Below, one piece after another: positions 51,696-60,592 of a stretch of 64,000 bases of DNA. Below the pieces are notes generated by a model. The model saw only the letters and a program-made list of their open reading frames with translations, was not told the DNA's origin and did no database searches. Origin of the DNA: CAZAMB01 sp964486335 (lineage in GTDB: Bacteria; Planctomycetota; Phycisphaerae; UBA1845); the NCBI GenBank assembly GCA_964486335.1, contig CAZAMB010000001.1, forward strand, positions 1-64,000, given 5' to 3'. Every line of letters begins with the position of its first letter. Positions within the stretch are counted from its first letter, which is position 1. Made by a program: the position numbers and the translations under genes.

Positions 51696-53291
51696 TCAAC
51701 CGGCCAAAGGCCGGAATCCCCGTCGGTGCAACGTGATCGCACCCGCTGTCAATGTAAGCAACGCAAGCACGATCAAACCCCAGGTTGAGGCCGCCGGGAT
51801 GGGCGCGATGCCGCTGTTTTTCATCAGGATGACGAGATCGTCGAGTTCATCGATCAATGCGAGATCAAGGTCGCCGTCGTTGTCGAAATCGAGCATGAGG
51901 GCACACGAGGCCGCATCGGGCGCGGGGAATTCACGATTGAACACAAACGTGCCATTGCCGTTGTTGGTGAAGATGCGCCAGTCGCCGCTGAAACTGGACG
52001 TGGCCCAGTCGAGATCGCCGTCACCGTCGAGATCGCCGAGATCGGTGGCCAGCGGGAATGCATCGGTGGTGTAACTGGTTGGCGGGCCGAGATTGCCCGC
52101 GCCGTCGTTGAGCAGGATCGTCCCGCGATTGGTGGAACTGTTGGCCAATGCCACGTCCTCGCTGCCGTCGCCGCTCAAGTCGCCGGTGTTGAGCATCCAG
52201 ACATTGCCGTCGCTGAGCTGCGAGGAGTGAAAAACAAAACCGCCGGCCCCGTTGCCGAGATTGACGAGCACGCGGCGATTGGCGACCACCGTGCTCTGCG
52301 TGCCCACCACGAGGTCAAGGATGCCGTCGTTATTCATGTCGGCTGCCGCCAGGGCCCATTCACTTCCGCCGCCCCCATCAAAGAATGACGGCGCGCCGAA
52401 AACGCCGGAGCCGTTGTTGAGAAGAAGAGAGAGGTTGTTACTGCTGCTGTTCGTGTTGACGATGTCCGTGTCGCCGTCGCCATCCACATCGAGCACGGCG
52501 ATGCCGCGCGGCGCGACGCCGACCACCACGCGCTGCTGGGGGCGAAACGTCCCGTTACCGTTGCCGAGCAGGATCGAGACGCTCTGATCGTTGATGTTGG
52601 CGACGCAAATATCTGCAAGCCCGTCTCGATTAAAATCGGAGGGTTCCGAAGGACTCGCCTGCGGGCCGACGGGAAACGTTGGTTGAAGGAACGGCTGATA
52701 CAAACCAGAACCATCCGCTTGATTCAAAAAAACTCGCAGGTCGGCCGTATCTTCATTGACGATGGTGATATCGAGGAATCGATCGCCGTTCAGGTCGGTG
52801 GCAATGCCGCCGTAGGCGCGTGATGTCTGCGACGGAATCGTTCGCGTGGACATGACGGCGATCTCCTGAAAGTCCATGGCCGCCGGATTCGCCCGCGTCC
52901 AGTACTGAAAGGAATATCCGCCCGAGCGGAGCTTCGTCCCATCGGTCGCCTCGATGTCATGGGAAAGCACCACCATCACCTGTTCGCCCGCCGAAAAGGC
53001 GTTGGTCGGGTCCAGAGTCACGGTACGATCGCCATTCGAAAACGAAAACGACCCGACGGCCGATCCGCTCCAGCGTCCAAAGGCCCAGAAACTCCGCAAA
53101 GCCACGATGGACTCCGGCTTGACCGGCTTGTCAAACGTGACGCGGATAGGGGCATTGACCGAGGCCGTCAACGAACGCGGCGCGGGCTGGATGGAGACAA
53201 CGGCCAGATCCGCGGCCTGCAAACCTGCGGACACCATGCAGAGCCATGCGAACGAAAACGCGCACGCCCATCGCGAAAAAGTTAAACTCAT
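51696..53291 (-). CDS. FG-GAP/VCBS repeat surface protein with IPxxSxWG sorting tail
   Basis: A 531-residue secreted protein with a signal peptide (SFAWLCMVSAGLQA|ADL), an Ig-like N-terminal domain (VSIQPAPRSLTASVNAPIRV), then about seven FG-GAP/VCBS beta-propeller repeats (for example DLNGDRFLDITIVNED, DFNRDGLADICVANIND, DVDGDGDTDIVNTNSSS), each with a calcium-binding DxDxDG pattern. The tail IPAASTWGLIVLALL then a membrane span and HRRGFRPLAG is an IPTL/PEP-CTERM-type sorting signal. It would be a cell-surface or matrix protein. The start is the ATG at 53291. Confidence 0.85.
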   Translation of the reverse strand: MSLTFSRWACAFSFAWLCMVSAGLQAADLAVVSIQPAPRSLTASVNAPIRVTFDKPVKPESIVALRSFWAFGRWSGSAVGSFSFSNGDRTVTLDPTNAFSAGEQVMVVLSHDIEATDGTKLRSGGYSFQYWTRANPAAMDFQEIAVMSTRTIPSQTSRAYGGIATDLNGDRFLDITIVNEDTADLRVFLNQADGSGLYQPFLQPTFPVGPQASPSEPSDFNRDGLADICVANINDQSVSILLGNGNGTFRPQQRVVVGVAPRGIAVLDVDGDGDTDIVNTNSSSNNLSLLLNNGSGVFGAPSFFDGGGGSEWALAAADMNNDGILDLVVGTQSTVVANRRVLVNLGNGAGGFVFHSSQLSDGNVWMLNTGDLSGDGSEDVALANSSTNRGTILLNDGAGNLGPPTSYTTDAFPLATDLGDLDGDGDLDWATSSFSGDWRIFTNNGNGTFVFNREFPAPDAASCALMLDFDNDGDLDLALIDELDDLVILMKNSGIAPIPAASTWGLIVLALLTLTAGAITLHRRGFRPLAG

Positions 53292-53409
53292 GAGAATCCC
53301 CCTCTCATTGACGCCATCATATCAATATGACGAGGTGGAATGAAGCGAAAAAGCCGATCTCGATGGGTCGATTATTTTAAAGGGAGAATGGGCTGGCAGG
53401 TCCGCCGGA

Positions 53410-53904
53410 TCAGGCAAGATCAAGAAACCAGGCCTGGTCACACCGGCAGGCGATGTGATCCGGTTGAAAGCGTTGGAATCCGTAGCCGCGATAGAGCCCG
53501 ATGGCTTCCATAAGCTTGCTGGATGTCTCCAGCTCGATCCGTCCAAAGCCCAGTTCGCGGGCGCGCGTCAACGCTCGTTCCAGTAAAGTTCGTCCGATGC
53601 CCCGGCCGCGCACATGCTTGGCGAGGTACATTTTGCGAAGTTCCGCGGTTCGACGCGGCGGCGCGGAACCTGAAGTTGCCGAGGGTCGATCGCAAGCGAA
53701 CAGTCCGACCGTTCCGACCAGCACGTCATTTTCGTCGAAGACGAGGTCAAACATTCCGCCACGGATGATATAGTTGCCCTCAATGTCGGAAAGGTCCGCA
53801 TCGACGCCTTCGTGTTCGGCAAGCAGCCCATACTCGGCAAGCACTCCAAAGATCAGCGATCGAACGGTCTCGGCGTCAGCATTGGTTGCAGGGCGGATCA
53901 ACAT
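53410..53904 (-). CDS. GNAT family N-acetyltransferase
   Basis: A 164-residue GNAT: LIRPATNADAETVRSLIF begins it, motif A RKMYLAKHVRGRGIGRTLLE binds the pyrophosphate of acetyl-CoA, and AIGLYRGYGFQRF ends the fold. The substrate is unknown; many small GNATs modify proteins or small amines. It is followed on the same strand by intergenic sequence; the start is the ATG at 53904. Confidence 0.88.
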   Translation of the reverse strand: MLIRPATNADAETVRSLIFGVLAEYGLLAEHEGVDADLSDIEGNYIIRGGMFDLVFDENDVLVGTVGLFACDRPSATSGSAPPRRTAELRKMYLAKHVRGRGIGRTLLERALTRARELGFGRIELETSSKLMEAIGLYRGYGFQRFQPDHIACRCDQAWFLDLA

Positions 53905-54006
53905 GGTAGCATCATAATCGGAACCCGATGATCGACGAGTGCATGGACGTCAAGAAACCGTGACGATTCGCAACGGTTGTTCGATGAGTTGCGACGCGGG
54001 TGTGGA

Positions 54007-55362
54007 TTAGCGGACCGATCGTCGCTCGGCGCGACGCCACGGCCGCGGGCAACGACGTATGAGCCTGCGTAGCCGAAAACTCCAGATTCGCTTTTGCAGG
54101 CGAACGAATTCGGCGTTGTCCGGGGCAGCCTTGATCGCCCGGTCAAGCATCGAACGCGCGTCGCGCCAACGGCCCAGGTCCAGCATCGCGAGACTGGCCG
54201 TGTGCATGGCGTCGATGTAGCCCGGCTGAACGCGAAGTGCATTCAAGTCGTGGCGAAGTGCGTCCGCGGTTCGACCCACGACATGAAGCGCGACAGCCAA
54301 TCGGTGATGAGCAGCGGCGCAGTCCGCGTCGATCGCCAAAGCGCGGCGATAACTGTCGGCAGCCTCGGCGGTCCGGTCCATGCCAAAATTGGCGTCGCCG
54401 AGCAGGGTCAATACTCTCGTATCGCCCGACGTGCGTTCGACCGCCCGTTCGAGCCGGTCTCGCGCTTCGGCGCATCGTCCGAGCCGCAGCAGCGCCTCTC
54501 CGCTTGCGGCGTCCAATCCCGGAAGTTCATCCGGTTGAGCCGCCGACTCCGCCCTTTCCAGGCAGGAAAGCGCCACCTTGGGTTGATTGATCCGAAGCAG
54601 CAGCGATCCCAAAGCGAAATGCGCCGCGGCGTGATCCGGATCAAGCTCGATGATCTGTTCGAATTTCGCCGCGGCCGACGCCAGTTGACCGCCCTCGATC
54701 ATGGTCTCGGCCATTTCAAACAGCAAATCGGTGTTGCCGGGATCTTCCCTCAGTTCTCGCAAAAAAGAGTCTCGGGCCTGGTCGAGCAGACCCTTCGCCC
54801 GAAAAACCTGAGCGATCCGGCGATGCACGCCGATGTACGCCGGCTCGATTTCCAGCACGCGTTCCCAGCAGTACATCGCGCGGTCAAACAGCCCGCGAGC
54901 CAACAGCGACCCGCCCATGTGGTAATAGCAATGCGGGCAGGAATCATCGAGTTCCTGGGCGAGGTAGAACATCTCCTCGGCCTGATCATGGCGGCCCAGC
55001 TCGGCATAAACCTGGATCCGGCCGCAATACGCTGGTTCGAAATCAGGGTGCAGACGGGCAAGCTCGTCGAGCACCTCGAGTGCCTGCGCATGTCGCCGAA
55101 GCTGGATCAATGCCGACCCCAGCGCAAGCGAAACATCCGGATCATCGGGCTCGATGGCAAGCGATTGTTCGTAGGCTTCCACAGCCTCGGATGCGCGATC
55201 GAGTTCCTCGAGAAGGAAACCTCGCTGCGCCTGCCACAGCGCGTTGTTGGGGTTGATGGCGAGGGCGAGTTCCAACTCCGCGAGCGCCTCGGCGAAACAA
55301 TGCGACTCGGAGAGTTGCTGAGCTCGTTCGACTCTCTGTTCGGCCTCGAACCAATCGTTCAT
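54007..55362 (-). CDS. Large TPR protein
   Basis: A 451-residue, nearly all-TPR protein with about 11 helix pairs, the first at LAELELALAINPNNALWQAQ and the later at SYRRALAIDADCAAAHHRLA and RSMLDRAIKAAPDNAEFVRL. A basic tail RLRRLIRRCPRPWRRAERR ends it. It is a scaffold or adaptor with unknown partners. The ATG at 55362 has GAGGG upstream; the frame extends to 55500 without support. It lies about 100 bases upstream of the GNAT gene on the same strand. Confidence 0.8.
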   Translation of the reverse strand: MNDWFEAEQRVERAQQLSESHCFAEALAELELALAINPNNALWQAQRGFLLEELDRASEAVEAYEQSLAIEPDDPDVSLALGSALIQLRRHAQALEVLDELARLHPDFEPAYCGRIQVYAELGRHDQAEEMFYLAQELDDSCPHCYYHMGGSLLARGLFDRAMYCWERVLEIEPAYIGVHRRIAQVFRAKGLLDQARDSFLRELREDPGNTDLLFEMAETMIEGGQLASAAAKFEQIIELDPDHAAAHFALGSLLLRINQPKVALSCLERAESAAQPDELPGLDAASGEALLRLGRCAEARDRLERAVERTSGDTRVLTLLGDANFGMDRTAEAADSYRRALAIDADCAAAHHRLAVALHVVGRTADALRHDLNALRVQPGYIDAMHTASLAMLDLGRWRDARSMLDRAIKAAPDNAEFVRLQKRIWSFRLRRLIRRCPRPWRRAERRSVR

Positions 55363-55634
55363 GTTCGACCCTCGCTCGTCCGATGGACGCCGACGTAAGA
55401 AGCCAACTGATTCTACTCCTCTTATCGGACAAGAGCAACAAAGGTTTCGTAAAGTTTGGTCCGGGCTCGACTGATTCGGTCGGCGTGGCGGCAACACCAT
55501 CGCGGCCCGTTTTCTCCGTTTGAATCCGACGGAATGCAGCTCACGATTTCAAATGAACCCTGGCCGCGCTCCTCGCCAAGCTCAACGGTCAAACAGCTTG
55601 ACCCGTGGGCGGCTGGACGTATTATCGCCCCTTA

Positions 55635-56294
55635 ATGACCTTCAAAACAGCATGCTCCCGTGCGACTCTGCTGGCGTTGATGGGTTGCACGATCTTCGGC
55701 TGCCTTGGCCCGCGTCGCGGTGACTACCAAACGAGCCAGGCCGTCTCGATCGCCGACCCGACCGAGGAAGCCGATCGAATGTGGGAAGCGATTCAGGAAA
55801 CGCTCCGCCGGCAGCGTTTCCGGCTCGATCGCGTCGACCGGACGGCCGGAATGATCACGACGTTTCCAGTCGTTTCGCAGCATGCGTTTGAGTTCTGGCG
55901 TCGCGACGTGAATACGGCTCCGGACCTTTGGGAATCGACGCTCAATCCGATGCGGCGATGGGTCGAAGTGCAGGTAACTCGAAACGACGATCAATCCTGG
56001 CGAGAAATCGCGGTCGTTGTTCACAAAGAACGGCTCTCCTCGCCCGATCGGCAGTTCAACAGCACGGGAGCGGCCTTTCAGTTTTTTGGTGATTCGCTCC
56101 CCTCCACCACGGGGCAGCCGCGCGTCGCGCTTGAGGACGAGCGCTGGCTGGACCGCGGGCGAGATCAGGCCATGGAGGATTTTCTTTTGAAGAGAATCCT
56201 CGATCGGACGAGCCTGGCTTCTGTGGGGGCGGCAGATGCCTCTGCGGAAGCGCCAGCGGAATCGGATCAGGGCGATGCAGCTTCTCCGCCTTGA
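55635..56294 (+). CDS. Lipoprotein of unknown function
   Basis: A 219-residue lipoprotein: the N-terminus MTFKTACSRATLLALMG ends in a lipobox-like TIFGC (Cys 23). The body carries EEADRMWEAIQETLRRQRF, RTAGMITTFPVVSQHAFEFW, and a strand RWVEVQVTRNDDQSWREIAV. This alternation suggests one alpha/beta domain; I do not recognise a family. A GTG at 55605 would lengthen it by ten residues. It lies about 85 bases upstream of the nuclease-like gene, so co-transcription is likely. Confidence 0.7.
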   Translation: MTFKTACSRATLLALMGCTIFGCLGPRRGDYQTSQAVSIADPTEEADRMWEAIQETLRRQRFRLDRVDRTAGMITTFPVVSQHAFEFWRRDVNTAPDLWESTLNPMRRWVEVQVTRNDDQSWREIAVVVHKERLSSPDRQFNSTGAAFQFFGDSLPSTTGQPRVALEDERWLDRGRDQAMEDFLLKRILDRTSLASVGAADASAEAPAESDQGDAASPP

Positions 56295-56377
56295 AGTGAC
56301 AGGTGAGGCACCCGTCAGCCGCAGACCGCTTGTCCGCTATTGGACACCACCCTTCGTCCCTGCAACAAGGCAGTGCC

Positions 56378-57331
56378 ATGTCCTTCGCAACGATTTTTGC
56401 AGTCTTGGCCGCGATCGGCGGCAAAACCGTCTCCGTCGAATCGACCATCGCTTATGAAATCGCCGTTCGCGCTGCGATCGAAGCGCTTCCGGATGAGCTT
56501 CGCCCGTTCTTCGAAAGTCATTCGGCCCTCCTCCTCGACGGCGCGCGGTCGCCTTTATCACGTGACGGAGTTTCGCACGCTTGTTTTCTGGACAGCGAAT
56601 CGAAGTCGCCCGACCCGGCCGATCGACGAGCCGAAGCGAAACGAACCGCCGAAACGCTCATTGCTGGGTTTGCTGCCGGGACTCCGAATGCGAATGATGA
56701 CTCGCTGCCTGCACAAATCGCCCGGCGAGTAACTTCGCTGGAAGATTCGCTCAAGAACCGATCGGAAAAAGACATCGCCGAAAGCGCCGGGACGCTCATC
56801 CATTTCTGCATGGACGCGGCCTTGCCGTTCAACGCAACCGATCCCAAGTGGACCGAACAGCCAAGGCGGCTCTTGGCTGAGCGCGACATCTCGCATTCGC
56901 CACGAACCCTGTTTCACGATGTGGTGACTCAGCGGCTGGCGGATCGGCTGGCTGTTGAATGCCGAGTGGCGCCGATGCGAGTGAAGCCCGTCGCCTCGGT
57001 TCCTGCCGAAGTGATCGCCGTCGTATCGGACGCTCACGAGGCCGCATTGGAATTGGAACGAGTCAAAAGAGAATGGACTACCGAATCCGAAGTGAAATCC
57101 AGAGATGCTTCGGGCGTTAGCAAAACGGAATCGGAAAAAAAACTCGCGGAACGGGGCGCGCCGATCCTCGAAACGCAAATCGAAGCCGGCGCATTGCTTG
57201 CGGCAAACTTGATTGTCGCGGCGTGGACGGACGCCGGCCGGCCGCCGCTTTCAACGCAAGCAACCGCGCCCGCAACCGCGAAGGCCGGTCCATCCCCGCC
57301 CGACGCCGGAGCGCCTTTCATTGGAAGCTGA
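56378..57331 (+). CDS. Possible S1/P1 nuclease-like (zinc phospholipase C fold) protein
   Basis: A 317-residue protein. The segment AGTLIHFCMDAALPFNATDP resembles the metal-ligand helix of S1/P1 nucleases and zinc-dependent phospholipase C (HxxxD then PFH-like), and TIAYEIAVRAAIEALPDELR fits an early helix. The N-terminus SFATIFAVLAAIGGKTVS looks like a weak export signal. The similarity is by pattern only and several ligand positions cannot be checked by eye, so activity is not asserted. The ATG at 56378 follows AAGGCAG. The C-terminus is Ala/Pro-rich. Confidence 0.5.
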   Translation: MSFATIFAVLAAIGGKTVSVESTIAYEIAVRAAIEALPDELRPFFESHSALLLDGARSPLSRDGVSHACFLDSESKSPDPADRRAEAKRTAETLIAGFAAGTPNANDDSLPAQIARRVTSLEDSLKNRSEKDIAESAGTLIHFCMDAALPFNATDPKWTEQPRRLLAERDISHSPRTLFHDVVTQRLADRLAVECRVAPMRVKPVASVPAEVIAVVSDAHEAALELERVKREWTTESEVKSRDASGVSKTESEKKLAERGAPILETQIEAGALLAANLIVAAWTDAGRPPLSTQATAPATAKAGPSPPDAGAPFIGS

Positions 57332-57694
57332 AGCTCAAAGGTCTTTCACCGTGCTTCTTGTCGACACGCGGAACGCATCAAGATCGAGAATCGCGTCGCA
57401 TTCCAAACCGCGCGCGAAGCCCGCGATCAGGGCCGCGAACCCTGCAAAACCTGCAAGCCGGATTAGCTGTAAATCGCTCTACCGGCATGTAGCGCCGGGG
57501 CTTGTCACCGACGCATTGAAAACTATCGGCATGTAGCGTCGGGGCTTGTCCCCGGCGCATTGAAAACCTCGCCGGCCAAAGCCGACGCCCAACAGTCGTT
57601 CCGCGCACTCCATTCAAAGCACATCCAGCTTGCCAACTTAGCGAAAATCGAAATCGGGGCACCCACCGCGAGCCAGCCCAAGCCGTTCCCCGAC
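57332..57694. other. Gene-free region with tandem family IV repeats
   Basis: About 360 bases. Apart from the two family IV copies at 57484-57567, no gene or terminator is evident. Frames crossing it on both strands lack protein-like composition. Confidence 0.6.
57484..57567 (+). repeat. Tandem pair of family IV repeats
   Basis: Two 40-base direct copies, 57484-57523 and 57528-57567, each starting GGCATGTAGCG and ending in CGCATTGAAAAC. The second keeps the CGTCGGGG/CCCCGGCG stem; the first carries changes in it. A single copy is at 51496-51521. Confidence 0.75.
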
Positions 57695-59293
57695 TCACGC
57701 CGCCGATTCGACAACCTCTGTCGTCGATCGCCGTTTGGCGTGAATGCAAGGCCGGCATGCCACCACCACCGACAATCCGCGATGATCGATCTCCCGGCGA
57801 ATGGCTTCCACGTTTTCCCTATGCTTGCCCGAAAGCGGCTTGATGTACAACAAATGCTGCTCGTCCACACCAAGCCCGCGGACAATGTCAAGTAGCGAGT
57901 CGCCCGTGGCAAACGGCTGCTGACCGCCGGTCATCGCCACCAAAGCGTTATCAAGGATGACCACGGTGATGTTGACATCGAGTTTCGCCGCCTCGACCAG
58001 CGAACTCAGCCCCGAGTGCAGGAACGTGGAATCGCCGATGGTGGCGACGACCGGGTGCGCCCCGCCCTTGGCCGCGCCGATCGCCATGCTAATGGACGCT
58101 CCCATGTCCACGCACGTGTCCACCGCGTTGTAGGGAGGCAGCGCGCCCAGCGTGTAGCATCCGATGTCGCTGAAGAAAAACGGTTTGGTCTGTGGTCCGA
58201 TCGCATCGACCACCGCCTGAAAGGAATCACAGTGCGGGCATCCGCTGCAAAGCTGGGGCGGCCGACCGGGAAGGTCCTCGACGGTTTGGCGCTTCGGGTC
58301 ACGGCCGATGCCCAGCGCGCACCGGACGCTTTCGGTGGTGAGTTCTCCCTGCGCGGGCAGCGCGCCGTTGTCCTTGCCGAGGATGGTCTTGCCCGCGATG
58401 CCGAGCAGTCCGTTGAGCTGCCGTTCGACCAGCGGATATCCCTCCTCGATAACCAGTATCTCCTCGCAGTGATTTACCAGTCGGCGGACCAGCCCGGCGG
58501 GTACCGGATAGACCCCAATGTGCAGATGGGAATAGGTCGAGTCACTGGTCATGGATTCGTTAAGGTAGTTGCGCGCGAGTCCCGTCGTGATGATCCCGCG
58601 CTTCCCGCGAAGCTCGACGAAACTGAACGACGACCCTTCACTATAATCGTGAAGCTCGCCCTGCAGGTCGATCAGCCGCTGGAATCGCCTCCTGGCGTTG
58701 ACCGGCAGCAATGTCCACTCCCGCCAGTCCGTCGCTCGGTCGCGCGGATCAAGCGTCGCCGGAGGCCGAACGGTCACGTTGGCCCGGCTGTGCGCAAGCC
58801 GCGTAACCAGTCGAACCATCACCGGTATGCGGAAGCGCTCGGACACGTCGAACGCCTCGCGCGTCATGTCGTATGCTTCCTGTTGCGACGACGGCTCGAA
58901 GATGGGAATTCGCGCGAAGTCGCCGAAAAACCGACTGTCCTGTTCATTTTGCGACGAGTGCATGCCCGGGTCGTCGGCCACCGCCAGCACCAGTCCGCCA
59001 TTCGCGCCTGCCAGCGACGAACTCATGAACGGATCCGCCGCCACGTTCAATCCCACGTGCTTCATCGAGACGATCGCCCGCCGCCCGATGTACGACATGC
59101 CCATCGCTTCTTCGTAGGCAACTTTTTCATTGGTTGACCATTGCGCGGAAAGGTCATCTCGATCGGCCGCGCGGCGCTCGATGAATTCGAAAATCTCCGT
59201 CGAAGGGGTACCGGGATACGAAAACGCCCCCCCGATCCCCGCGTGGATCGCCCCCAGACCGACGGCCTCATCACCCAGAAGTAGCTCAATCAT
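57695..59293 (-). CDS. Indolepyruvate:ferredoxin oxidoreductase alpha-like protein without ferredoxin domain
   Basis: A 532-residue TPP enzyme. The start (ELLLGDEAVGLGAIHAGIGG then YPGTPSTEIFEF) matches IorA. The middle part, GDFARIPIFEPSSQQEAYDM and DVSERFRIPVMVRLVTRLAH, and the later CSGCPHCDSF and GDSTFLHSGLSSLVEAAK (TPP/Mg loop) follow the alpha-subunit order. It ends soon after ACRPCIHAKRR with no C-terminal 4Fe-4S ferredoxin domain, which IorA normally has. The ATG at 59293 is chosen over a TTG at 59401. No iorB gene is adjacent. It could still oxidise aryl-pyruvates with an unlinked partner. Confidence 0.8.
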   Translation of the reverse strand: MIELLLGDEAVGLGAIHAGIGGAFSYPGTPSTEIFEFIERRAADRDDLSAQWSTNEKVAYEEAMGMSYIGRRAIVSMKHVGLNVAADPFMSSSLAGANGGLVLAVADDPGMHSSQNEQDSRFFGDFARIPIFEPSSQQEAYDMTREAFDVSERFRIPVMVRLVTRLAHSRANVTVRPPATLDPRDRATDWREWTLLPVNARRRFQRLIDLQGELHDYSEGSSFSFVELRGKRGIITTGLARNYLNESMTSDSTYSHLHIGVYPVPAGLVRRLVNHCEEILVIEEGYPLVERQLNGLLGIAGKTILGKDNGALPAQGELTTESVRCALGIGRDPKRQTVEDLPGRPPQLCSGCPHCDSFQAVVDAIGPQTKPFFFSDIGCYTLGALPPYNAVDTCVDMGASISMAIGAAKGGAHPVVATIGDSTFLHSGLSSLVEAAKLDVNITVVILDNALVAMTGGQQPFATGDSLLDIVRGLGVDEQHLLYIKPLSGKHRENVEAIRREIDHRGLSVVVACRPCIHAKRRSTTEVVESAA

Positions 59294-59422
59294 CCGCCCG
59301 ATCTCCCGTAGCTCCAGCAAGCTACTCACTGCAATCGGCGTACCAGTTGCCGCGAATGGAATCACTGGATCCTGTGTCGCTTTAGCAAAATGAATTGACA
59401 ATAAAAAGGGCGATTCGGTGTG

Positions 59423-60592
59423 CTATCGGGAGTCGTCTTTGTTTTGTCCCGAATTAACCGCTCGGATTGCCACAATCACCACGTCGCCCCGCATCGTGTC
59501 AGAAACCGCTATCCAGTCGCCGGAAGGCTCAACTGCCGTTGAGCGGACGTCGCCCTGCAGGACGGTCAATCCCGAAGGCAAGAGGAATCCGTTCCACGAA
59601 CCCTTTGGCCCGCCCACTTCCATGACGAACGTGCCGCCCGAATCAAAGATCATCAGCGCTTCCCGACCGGCATCAGCCGCAACCACAAAACCCGACGGCG
59701 TGCATACTACAGCCGTCGGGCGGATCAGTTGTCCTTCCTCGCCGCCGTATTCACCGATCGGATCTAGCTGCTTGCCGCTGGTGTCGAACCGGTGAATCAC
59801 GCCAAGCAGGCCATCGGCAACCAGCAGTTCCCCGCGCGGCGCGACGGCCAATCCCGTCGGCATGCCCATACCGCCCTCGCTGCTTTCAGAGCCCAACGGA
59901 GCAAGTTGCTTTCGAGTAACTCGATCGAAACGGCGGATCGTTCTCGATCCGGCATCGGCGATGTACAAGATGTCGCCGTGAACCACCACGGCTGAAGGTC
60001 GGAACAAGGCACCATCTGAGTCGTCGATTGGCAGACTACCCGACAGTCGACCGGTGCGATCATATTCAACAACCGACCGCGACTCTCCATCAGCAATGTA
60101 CAGATTTCCATCGTCATCGACGGCAACGCTGACCGGACAGCTCCGGGCGTTTCGAGAACCAATCGACTGACGAAACGAACCGGTTTGCAGATCGTAGCGA
60201 ATCACACCGGACATCCCCTGATCGGCGACGTACAGCGTGTGACCTTTCACCGCCAAACCCTGCGGTCGCCGGAACATTCCGCCGAGGTCATCCTCTGGGC
60301 CGTAGAGAAAAGCTTCCAGCCGCCTCCGTGTCGTGGGAGCCTTCGGCCGGCAGCGCAAAGATCCTTGAACGGTCACGACGACGGCACCGTCGGCGGAAGC
60401 AAACGAGACAGGTGCCGGTGGCGATGCCGGGAGGGGTCTGTGGCTTGCGCATCCGACGATGGTGATCAGCAGCAACCACCCCGCGAACAAGCCCGCTCCG
60501 CGCGAGCAATTTGTCAGCACGATGCGCGCCGCGCTGCGCCAAAACGCACACCCGGATAAGTTCCGCGTTGAACGCATGTCACTCTTTATCAC
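59423..60592 (-). CDS. NHL-repeat lipoprotein, last gene of the cytochrome operon
   Basis: A 389-residue lipoprotein: the N-terminus ends in a lipobox-like TIVGC (about Cys 48). Residues 90-370 form an NHL-type six-bladed propeller with blades such as FRRPQGLAVKGHTLYVADQG, CPVSVAVDDDGNLYIADGES and MPTGLAVAPRGELLVADGLL. Such propellers often bind proteins or peptidoglycan-like ligands at the periplasmic side. Its GTG (GTGA) overlaps the stop of the 4-haem cytochrome; ATG 60577 is an alternative. It is homologous to the NHL protein at the other end of the operon (RRRLEAFLYGPEDDLGG versus KAWREFLYGPDHPPSLV). Confidence 0.8.
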   Translation of the reverse strand: MIKSDMRSTRNLSGCAFWRSAARIVLTNCSRGAGLFAGWLLLITIVGCASHRPLPASPPAPVSFASADGAVVVTVQGSLRCRPKAPTTRRRLEAFLYGPEDDLGGMFRRPQGLAVKGHTLYVADQGMSGVIRYDLQTGSFRQSIGSRNARSCPVSVAVDDDGNLYIADGESRSVVEYDRTGRLSGSLPIDDSDGALFRPSAVVVHGDILYIADAGSRTIRRFDRVTRKQLAPLGSESSEGGMGMPTGLAVAPRGELLVADGLLGVIHRFDTSGKQLDPIGEYGGEEGQLIRPTAVVCTPSGFVVAADAGREALMIFDSGGTFVMEVGGPKGSWNGFLLPSGLTVLQGDVRSTAVEPSGDWIAVSDTMRGDVVIVAIRAVNSGQNKDDSR

